Origin: Desulfamplus sp.
Lineage (GTDB): Bacteria > Desulfobacterota > Desulfobacteria > Desulfobacterales > Desulfobacteraceae
Direction: 5' to 3'
NCBI GenBank assembly: GCA_015232935.1
Contig: JADFYT010000119.1
Coordinates: 1 to 7,031 of the forward strand
DNA length: 7,031 bases
Positions 1 through 4,594 of this stretch are shown piece by piece; the first letter of the stretch is position 1, and each line of letters opens with the position of its first letter. The translations under genes and the position numbers were made by a program. The notes under the pieces are model-generated. The model was not told the origin of the DNA, ran no database searches, and saw only the letters and a program-made list of their open reading frames with translations.

Positions 1-587
1 TACTTGGACTTCAAGGATATTATACTCTTGTCAAATTTGGTTCTGAAGGGATGCTTGGCTCTGCTGTGGCACTCACGCTGATAAGAGAGCTTGGGCCTGT
101 TCTGACCGCCATCATGATCACAGCAAGGGCAGGATCGGCAATGGCTGCGGAAATCGGGGTTATGCGGATTTCAGAGCAGATAGACGCTCTTGAAACCATG
201 AGTATCAATCCGGTAAGGTTTATATTCAGTCCGAGAATCGTTGCATCTATAATAAGCTTTCCTCTTCTTACCGCACTTTTTGATGTGATTGGTATTTTGG
301 GAGGATATATTACAGGCTCGCTGCTTCTGGGAATAAATGGCGGAATTTATATCTACCGGGTGACTGACAGCGTCGTTATGGCTGATGTGACAGGCGGATT
401 TGTCAAATCTTTTGTTTTTGCCATTGTGGTGACAACCGTATGCTGTGCCCAGGGATACTTCACCCATCTTCAGACACGCGGAGGCTTTGGAGCAAAGGGG
501 GTAAGCTTTTCAACTACCAATGCGGTTGTTAACTCCTGTGTTTTGATTCTTGTGTTTGATTATGTCATAACATATCTTTTGTTGTAA
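1..587 (+). CDS. mlaE: MlaE-family ABC transporter permease (5' end outside window)
   Basis: Inner-membrane permease of the Mla phospholipid transport system. The frame is open from base 3, giving 194 residues; E. coli MlaE has about 260, so roughly the first 65 or more residues lie upstream. The family core is clear: a conserved ELGPVLTAIMITARAGSAMA stretch (fragment residues 29-48), AAEIGVM and SEQIDAL (57-63), then hydrophobic segments near residues 78-113, 133-150 and 172-194. It ends in a TAA 13 bp before mlaF, so the two are surely co-transcribed. Many deltaproteobacterial homologues carry an N-terminal STAS (MlaB-like) domain on this protein; that part is not visible here. The family is also called YrbE or Ttg2B. 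The role follows from the family and the complete mla neighbourhood. Confidence 0.95.
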   Translation, partial: LGLQGYYTLVKFGSEGMLGSAVALTLIRELGPVLTAIMITARAGSAMAAEIGVMRISEQIDALETMSINPVRFIFSPRIVASIISFPLLTALFDVIGILGGYITGSLLLGINGGIYIYRVTDSVVMADVTGGFVKSFVFAIVVTTVCCAQGYFTHLQTRGGFGAKGVSFSTTNAVVNSCVLILVFDYVITYLLL

Positions 588-600
588 CAGGCGGGTTTTT

Positions 601-1353
601 ATGAAATCTCCTTTGATTGAATTTGCAGATGTTAAAAAAAGTTTTGGAAATAACCATGTGATGAGCGGTGTCAATCTGTCAATATATGAAGACGAGATCA
701 CTGTGGTGATTGGTAAAAGCGGTTCTGGAAAAAGTGTGCTCCTGAAGCATATAATTGGTCTTATGCAGCAGGACTCGGGACGCGTTCTCTTCAAAGGAGA
801 GGATATCTCGTCAATGTCCGGCAGGGAAAAGAGTGAATTTAAAAAGAAATTCAGCTATATGTTTCAGGAAAACGCACTGTTCGACTCCATGAATATTTAT
901 GAAAACATTGCTCTTCCCTTGACTGAAACATCCCGGTTTTCAAAGCATGAGATCAGGCAAAAGGTTGAAATGAGAATTGAACAGCTTGAGATCAAGGGAA
1001 CAGCGAACAAGTATCCTGCCCAGCTTTCAGGTGGAATGAAAAAAAGAGTTGCTCTTGCAAGGGCTCTTGTAACTGAACCATCGATTGTTCTTTTTGATGA
1101 ACCCACTACCGGCCTTGATCCTGTAAGAAAAAACGGGGTTCATGCAATGATAAAATCCTATCAGCAGATGTTTGGTTTTACCGCTGTGATTGTCAGCCAT
1201 GAAATACCCGATATTTTTCAGATAGCCCAGAGAGTTGCAATGCTTGAAAAAGGCAAAATAATCTTTCAGGGAACTTCAAAGGAGATAATGAATTGTGATA
1301 TACAGGATGTAAGCTCTTTTATAAGCGGAAAGGGTGACTTTACGGATTATTGA
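601..1353 (+). CDS. mlaF: MlaF-family ABC transporter ATP-binding protein
   Basis: Cytoplasmic ATPase that powers the MlaE permease. The 250-residue length is near the family norm. All nucleotide-binding motifs are intact: Walker A GKSGSGKS (38-45), Q-loop Gln89 in MFQE, signature LSGGM (142-146), Walker B IVLFDEP with catalytic Glu167, D-loop GLD (171-173) and H-loop His200. The GALFDSM-like stretch of Mla ATPases appears here as NALFDSM (91-97), which separates it from amino-acid importer ATPases. The ATG is preceded by an AGGCGGG element about 5 bp upstream, just after the mlaE stop. It lies between permease and MCE genes, the usual order. The C-terminal extension that clamps the partner ATPase in E. 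coli MlaF is probably the last 20 or so residues, but this is inference. Confidence 0.96.
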   Translation: MKSPLIEFADVKKSFGNNHVMSGVNLSIYEDEITVVIGKSGSGKSVLLKHIIGLMQQDSGRVLFKGEDISSMSGREKSEFKKKFSYMFQENALFDSMNIYENIALPLTETSRFSKHEIRQKVEMRIEQLEIKGTANKYPAQLSGGMKKRVALARALVTEPSIVLFDEPTTGLDPVRKNGVHAMIKSYQQMFGFTAVIVSHEIPDIFQIAQRVAMLEKGKIIFQGTSKEIMNCDIQDVSSFISGKGDFTDY

Positions 1354-1366
1354 TTTAAAAAAAATC

Positions 1367-1370
1367 AGGA
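1367..1370 (+). promoter_or_regulatory. Ribosome binding site deciding the mlaD start
   Basis: AGGA lies 8 bp before the ATG at 1379. An in-frame GTG at 1334, inside mlaF, has no comparable site and would add 15 charged residues before the membrane anchor, so 1379 is preferred. Confidence 0.6.
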
Positions 1371-1378
1371 AAAATATT

Positions 1379-1843
1379 ATGAAAAAGGGAATGGTTGAGT
1401 TTTACGTGGGAATTTTTATGATTATCGGCATTGTCTGTTGTGCCTATCTTGTTGTCGAGCTTGGTGGTATCAGAGTGCTTAAAAAGAATGACTACAGGCT
1501 ATATGCCTATTTTAGCTCTGTAGCCGGATTGAAAAAAGGGGCAGGGGTGGAGATGGCAGGGGTGGAAATCGGAAATGTTGTTTCTATTGAACTGGATACA
1601 GAAAGAATGCTTGCAAAGGTAGAACTTGGAATCCGTGAGAATATCACTCTGGCTGAAGATGTCATGGCTTCTGTCAAGACATCGGGTGTTATCGGAGACA
1701 GATATATAAATCTGTCTCCAGGTGGTTCTGACACCATGCTTGAGTCAGGAGATACCATATTCAATACAGAATCCGCAATTGACATTGAGGCTCTGGTAAG
1801 CAAATATATTTTTAACAAGGATGAAAAGGGTGCTGAAAAATAG
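1379..1843 (+). CDS. mlaD: MlaD-type MCE-domain protein, lipid-binding subunit of the Mla ABC transporter
   Basis: Inner-membrane-anchored periplasmic subunit that forms a hexameric ring on MlaE and passes phospholipid between the permease and MlaC. From the ATG at 1379 it is 154 residues, shorter than E. coli MlaD (about 183). A single N-terminal membrane helix (residues 8-27, YVGIFMIIGIVCCAYLVVEL) has no signal cleavage site. The MCE domain follows at about 38-115. It has the typical SSVAGLKKGAGVEMAGVEIG strand pair (46-65) and ends with SGVIGDRYINLSPG (102-115). A short helix, AIDIEALVSKYIF (133-145), follows, probably the pore-forming helix of the hexamer. The tail is short, so the long C-terminal region of some homologues is absent. 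It starts 25 bp after mlaF. Confidence 0.94.
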   Translation: MKKGMVEFYVGIFMIIGIVCCAYLVVELGGIRVLKKNDYRLYAYFSSVAGLKKGAGVEMAGVEIGNVVSIELDTERMLAKVELGIRENITLAEDVMASVKTSGVIGDRYINLSPGGSDTMLESGDTIFNTESAIDIEALVSKYIFNKDEKGAEK

Positions 1844-1869
1844 GTTCAATTCATGATATTTTCTTATTC

Positions 1870-1904
1870 TGACCTGGTCAGTTTTGTTGACCCCTACCGG
1901 GTCA
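1870..1904 (+). promoter_or_regulatory. Tandem TGACC/GGTCA palindromes upstream of mlaC
   Basis: Two inverted repeats sit in the mlaD-mlaC gap. The first is TGACC-T-GGTCA (1870-1880). The second is TGACCC-CTACC-GGGTCA (1888-1904). Their centres are 21 bp apart, two helical turns, so they could be a double operator. At the RNA level the second can fold as a 6-bp stem with a 5-nt loop, or GGTCA at 1876-1880 can instead pair with TGACC at 1888-1892; the two folds exclude each other. There is no long T-run, so this is not a normal terminator. Function is unknown. Confidence 0.4.
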
Positions 1905-1919
1905 TTTATTTTAGCCGCT

Positions 1920-1925
1920 TATAAT
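1920..1925 (+). promoter_or_regulatory. Possible -10 element before mlaC
   Basis: A perfect TATAAT lies 19 bp upstream of the mlaC ATG. No good -35 box is found at 16-18 bp; the second palindrome covers that place, which would fit an activator-dependent internal promoter. The AT-rich context makes chance occurrence quite possible. Confidence 0.3.
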
Positions 1926-1944
1926 TTTTAAAGACGAGGAAAAA

Positions 1945-2559
1945 ATGAAAAAAATAATGGCAGTCCTATTGTGTATGTTTTTTTTTACTCCCGCTGTACC
2001 AGGAGCGGCGGATCTGGAACCTGAAATTGTCTTGAGAAACGGAGTAAATGCAATTATTTCGGTTTTAAACGATCCGGCACTTGCCTCTGAAACCCGGAAA
2101 GACGCAAGAAAAGAGCTTCTGTTCAATAAAGCTGAATCTATTTTTGATTTCAACGAATTTTCACGAGGAGCACTTGGAAGGAACTGGGGACGGTTTTCAG
2201 ACAGTCAACGCACGGAATTTATAAAGCAGTTCTCAAGATTAATAGCAAATACCTATATTGCCAAGATTGATGATGAAAATTTTGAGGATCTTAAAATCAC
2301 ATATACCAAAACTGAAATGCTTGCTGCCACCAAATCGGGAATAGAGAGAGCTGACATTGCCACGGATGTGTTTCACAATAAAGTTGTGACCCCTGTAAAT
2401 TACAGGATGATGAAAAAGCGGGGTGAGGACTGGAAAATATATGATGTCAAGATTGAAGGGGTAAGTCTTGTTGGCAATTACAGGGAACAGTATAGAACAA
2501 GGTTCAACGATTCGCCTGACAAAATCATTCAGGAAGTAAAGGAGAAAATTTCACAATGA
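1945..2559 (+). CDS. mlaC: MlaC/Ttg2D-family periplasmic phospholipid-binding protein
   Basis: Soluble periplasmic shuttle that carries phospholipid between the outer-membrane MlaA complex and the inner-membrane MlaFED complex. The 204-residue length matches the family (about 210). The N-terminus is a classical Sec signal: MKK, then a hydrophobic core (5-15) and probable cleavage around VPGAA-D (18-23). Family signatures are FDFNEFSRGALGRNW (67-81), the EFIKQFSRLIANTY helix (91-104) and the C-terminal WKIYDVKIEGVSLVGNYREQ (163-182), where the lipid pocket closes. GAGGA at 1936-1940 gives a good ribosome binding site, 4 bp before the ATG. It lies 101 bp after mlaD and its stop overlaps the mlaA start, so it is in the same operon. 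Confidence 0.95.
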   Translation: MKKIMAVLLCMFFFTPAVPGAADLEPEIVLRNGVNAIISVLNDPALASETRKDARKELLFNKAESIFDFNEFSRGALGRNWGRFSDSQRTEFIKQFSRLIANTYIAKIDDENFEDLKITYTKTEMLAATKSGIERADIATDVFHNKVVTPVNYRMMKKRGEDWKIYDVKIEGVSLVGNYREQYRTRFNDSPDKIIQEVKEKISQ

Positions 2560-3380
2560 AATCAAGACAGATAACCTTGCTTGTTATAGTGTCAGCCACA
2601 ATGTTTTTTTCAGGTAACTATGTGGTTGAAGCTTCTGACCATCTTCCTGTTGCGGCAAAACCTTCCGGGACTCTTGTAGGCGCGGCTGACGCACAATCTT
2701 CTGATAATCTGGAAGGAACGGATGAACTGTACAGTGATGATCTGTATGGTGATGAATATGTCAGAAAACCGGAAAAATCAGTTGCTGATCCACTTTACTG
2801 GTTAAATTACGCCATGTTCTCGTTCAATGACAAGCTCTATTTCTGGGTATTAAAGCCTGTTGCCAGAGGATATAAATTCATAACTCCAGACCCTCTCAGG
2901 TCAGGGATTCGCAATTTTTTCCACAACTCGCTGTTTCCCTTGAGATTTGTAAATAATTTGTTGCAGGGCAAAGGTGGGCAGGCGGTTTCAGAGGTAAAGA
3001 GCTTTGCTATCAATACTGTCGGGGGAGGACTGGGGTTTGCGACACCCGCACAGTATGTTTTTGGAATAAAGACCTATAACGAGGATATGGGACAAACATT
3101 TGGAAGGTATTCTGTAAAAGAGGGTTTCTATCTTGTGCTTCCGTTAATGGGGCCATCAACACTAAGGGATGCTGTTGGAAGCGTTGGAGACTTTTTTCTT
3201 TCACCAACGACCTATATTGAACCTGCTGAACTTGCTCTTGGAGTCAGTTCTCTGGATAGAATAAACGACGTATCTTTCAGGATCGGAGATTATGAGGCTC
3301 TGAAAAAGGCGGCTCTGGATCCTTATATCTCTGTAAAGGATGCTTATATCCAGATGAGAAGAAAGCAGATTCAAGAGTGA
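2556..3380 (+). CDS. mlaA: MlaA/VacJ-family outer-membrane lipid asymmetry protein, no lipobox cysteine
   Basis: Outer-membrane component that removes misplaced phospholipids from the outer leaflet and hands them to MlaC. The MlaA core spans about residues 77-270: DPLYWLNYAMFSFND (78-92), LKPVARGYKFITPDPLRSGI (99-118), the FFHNSLFPLRFVNNLLQGK region (121-139), INTVGGGLGF (152-161), and GQTFGRYSVKEGFYLVLPLM plus GPSTLRDAVG (179-208). The signal region (1-27) has FFSGN where a lipoprotein would have LSGC. The whole protein contains no cysteine, so lipidation is not possible; cleavage by signal peptidase I near VVEA-SD (26/27) is more likely. Residues 40-76 form an acidic, Tyr-rich linker with an ELYSDDLYGDEY repeat. 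Its ATG overlaps the mlaC stop in ATGA, indicating translational coupling; AAGGAG at 2539-2544 is 11 bp away. Confidence 0.93.
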   Translation: MKSRQITLLVIVSATMFFSGNYVVEASDHLPVAAKPSGTLVGAADAQSSDNLEGTDELYSDDLYGDEYVRKPEKSVADPLYWLNYAMFSFNDKLYFWVLKPVARGYKFITPDPLRSGIRNFFHNSLFPLRFVNNLLQGKGGQAVSEVKSFAINTVGGGLGFATPAQYVFGIKTYNEDMGQTFGRYSVKEGFYLVLPLMGPSTLRDAVGSVGDFFLSPTTYIEPAELALGVSSLDRINDVSFRIGDYEALKKAALDPYISVKDAYIQMRRKQIQE

Positions 3381-3460
3381 TACACAGCAGCCTTTCAAGA
3401 GTAATACGGCCTTTTAAGGAATTTGGTACTGCCTTGATTCAAAGAGATGGGCGAAAATAA

Positions 3461-3496
3461 CAAAAGCCGGCTATTTAACAAAACCCGGTTGTTTTT
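3461..3496. terminator. Probable bidirectional terminator between convergent mlaA and ahbA
   Basis: Arms AGCCGG (3465-3470) and CCGGTT (3485-3490) form a 6-bp stem with one G-T pair and a 14-nt loop. A T-run (3492-3496) follows on the plus strand, and the A-rich left flank gives T-rich sequence on the minus strand. It lies between two convergent stop codons, where such a site is expected. The rest of 3381-3460 shows nothing recognisable. Confidence 0.55.
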
Positions 3497-3509
3497 ATGT
3501 GAGTTTGTC

Positions 3510-3968
3510 TTACGTGACTTTGAAGTTTGCACTGATTTTAAAAACATCAGTGGCCGGCAGATTCAGTATCTCTTTTACTCCTGTCCTTTCAGATATATCT
3601 CTCAGGTTGTTTTCAATTATATCCATAGATTCTGCTATAAAGGTAAACCATACATTATATCTGTGACTTCGCATATAGTTGTGAGTTACCCCTGAATATC
3701 CATTCACAGTTTTTGTAAAGAGATCAAGTTTTTCATCAGGGACAGACGCTGCACACAGGGTACTGAAAAAACCAAGTTTATAAGGGCCAAAATTGCCTCC
3801 TATGCGCCGGATAATCCCGTTTTGTTTTAATTGCCTGACCCTTGAGATCAACTCGGCTTCAGAAAGCCCAAGCTCCTTGGCTATTATCATGTAAGGATTA
3901 GGATCAATGGGGAAAGATGTTTGAATCCTGTTGATTATCTTTTTATCTGTTTCATCGATTCTGGCCAT
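3510..3968 (-). CDS. ahbA: Lrp/AsnC-like siroheme decarboxylase subunit, AhbA type
   Basis: Resembles the AhbA/NirD-type proteins that look like Lrp/AsnC regulators but decarboxylate siroheme to 12,18-didecarboxysiroheme, in heme synthesis of sulfate reducers or the heme d1 pathway. The 152 residues comprise a winged helix-turn-helix (about 5-56: DETDKKIINRIQ through VRQLKQNGIIRRIGG) and a ferredoxin-like domain (64-150). Family-typical blocks are LGFFSTLCAASVPDEK (65-80) and GVTHNYMRSHRYNVWFTF (93-110), the latter carrying the conserved His/Tyr/Arg region. The THNY-R-YN-WFT pattern points to the A-type rather than the B-type subunit. The partner AhbB is not in the window. The ATG at 3968 has an AGGGAG site; a longer reading to 4043 would run into the dsrC terminator. 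No good promoter is seen in the 62-bp leader. It could still be a true Lrp-type regulator. Confidence 0.78.
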   Translation of the reverse strand: MARIDETDKKIINRIQTSFPIDPNPYMIIAKELGLSEAELISRVRQLKQNGIIRRIGGNFGPYKLGFFSTLCAASVPDEKLDLFTKTVNGYSGVTHNYMRSHRYNVWFTFIAESMDIIENNLRDISERTGVKEILNLPATDVFKISANFKVT

Positions 3969-3977
3969 AAGAGTCAA

Positions 3978-3983
3978 CTCCCT
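3978..3983 (-). promoter_or_regulatory. Ribosome binding site deciding the ahbA start
   Basis: On the minus strand AGGGAG stands 9 bp before the ATG at 3968. It supports this start over the upstream in-frame codon at 4043, which lies in the loop of the preceding terminator hairpin. Confidence 0.6.
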
Positions 3984-4027
3984 GGTATGTAAAAAGTCAT
4001 GCGTATTAGATAAAAAAAACAGATGAT

Positions 4028-4061
4028 AAAAAAAGCCCTGCACATAATATGCAGGGCTTTT
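4028..4061 (-). terminator. Strong intrinsic terminator of dsrC
   Basis: Arms GCCCTGCA (4035-4042) and TGCAGGGC (4050-4057) are perfectly complementary with a 7-nt loop, extended by four A-T pairs. On the minus strand the stem is followed by seven T (complement of 4028-4034), a textbook terminator 46 bp after the dsrC stop. In the plus direction only four T follow, so it works mainly for the minus strand. Confidence 0.92.
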
Positions 4062-4106
4062 ATGAAAAAAATTCCGGCTATCTATAGCAGATAAAAACCT
4101 GACAAG

Positions 4107-4424
4107 TTATACGCATCCTGTCGGTTTTGGAAGACCGGCCATTTTACAGGCTCCTTTTCCAGGTCCTGATGGGAAGAGTTCATAAATGTGTTTCAGTTTA
4201 TATTTGGTAAGTTTTGAAAGAACACGTACCATTGGAGCAATACCATTTTTCTCATAATAGTCCTGAAGAACATTAACTACTGACCAATGCTCATCTGTAA
4301 GCTCTTCAATACCTTCCTGCTGTCTTACATACTCAACCCAATCATTGGTAAACGTTTTGTAATCAAGCAGAAAACCGTCCTCATCAACTTCAAAAGTGGT
4401 TCCATTTATCTCTATGGTTGCCAT
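4107..4424 (-). CDS. dsrC: DsrC, sulfur-carrier protein of dissimilatory sulfite reduction
   Basis: Small cytoplasmic protein that acts as co-substrate of dissimilatory sulfite reductase DsrAB: its two C-terminal cysteines carry the sulfur as a trisulfide, which is then reduced by the DsrMKJOP membrane complex. The 105-residue length is typical. The family fold is recognisable from IEINGTTFEVDEDGFL (4-19), LTDEHWSVVNVLQDYY (42-57) and GIAPMVRVLSK (61-71). The flexible C-terminal arm GACKMAGLPKPTGCV (91-105) keeps both Cys93 and the penultimate Cys104, ten residues apart, which marks true DsrC rather than TusE or single-cysteine relatives. An AGGAGGT ribosome binding site (4431-4437) lies 6 bp before the ATG, suggesting high expression. 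It has its own predicted promoters and terminator, so it is probably monocistronic. dsrAB are not nearby, which is common in sulfate reducers. Confidence 0.97.
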   Translation of the reverse strand: MATIEINGTTFEVDEDGFLLDYKTFTNDWVEYVRQQEGIEELTDEHWSVVNVLQDYYEKNGIAPMVRVLSKLTKYKLKHIYELFPSGPGKGACKMAGLPKPTGCV

Positions 4425-4496
4425 TAAACTACCTCCTGTTAAAAATAAAAATAATTGATCTTCTATTAAGTAAGCTTGCCGTCTTATCTTTTAGAA

Positions 4497-4525
4497 TTCA
4501 TAATTTTCCACAATATCTTAGTCAA
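4497..4525 (-). promoter_or_regulatory. Second, overlapping dsrC promoter candidate
   Basis: On the minus strand TTGACT (complement of 4520-4525) and TATGAA (complement of 4497-4502) are separated by 17 bp. It is shifted 13 bp downstream of the stronger candidate, so only one could be occupied at a time. It is weaker than the other in its -35 box. Confidence 0.35.
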
Positions 4526-4538
4526 ATACTCTTGTCAA
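4510..4538 (-). promoter_or_regulatory. Predicted sigma70-type promoter of dsrC
   Basis: On the minus strand a perfect -35 box TTGACA (complement of 4533-4538) is followed after exactly 17 bp by TATTGT (complement of 4510-4515), a 4/6 match to the -10 consensus. Transcription would start near 4503, giving an untranslated leader of about 78 nt that ends in the AGGAGGT site. Confidence 0.6.
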
Positions 4539-4559
4539 TATGTAGATTTGATGGTTTTT

Positions 4560-4584
4560 AAAAAAATATGACTGCCTTGTCCAT
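4560..4584 (-). terminator. Possible weak terminator after gcdA
   Basis: On the minus strand ATGGAC-AAGGCA-GTCAT can form a 5-bp stem with one bulged G, followed by seven T (complement of 4560-4566), 11 bp after the gcdA stop. The T-run is convincing but the stem is weak. Readthrough into dsrC remains possible. Confidence 0.35.
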
Positions 4585-4594
4585 CCCTGCATTT

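Noticed and set aside
171..467. Minus-strand frame of 98 codons opposite mlaE
   Set aside because: It is antisense to the conserved MlaE core and has no supporting start or domain.
1334..1378. Longer MlaD start at the GTG inside mlaF
   Set aside because: It adds a charged stretch before the membrane anchor and lacks a ribosome binding site; the ATG at 1379 has AGGA at good distance.
1854..1856. TGA at 1854 read as selenocysteine in a small secreted protein
   Set aside because: No selenocysteine insertion hairpin could be argued directly after it, the downstream hairpin is 31 bp away, and there is no family match.
1854..1925. 23-residue open frame starting at the ATG 1854
   Set aside because: It runs across the palindromes, has only a weak AGG upstream and shows no family features.
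3969..4043. N-terminal extension of the AhbA-like protein to 4043
   Set aside because: It would be encoded by the terminator arm and T-run, and the extra residues do not fit the family; ATG 3968 with AGGGAG is better.
4441..4496. Riboswitch or attenuator in the dsrC leader
   Set aside because: Only a 4-bp TAAG/CTTA pairing was found; no stable or recognisable structure.
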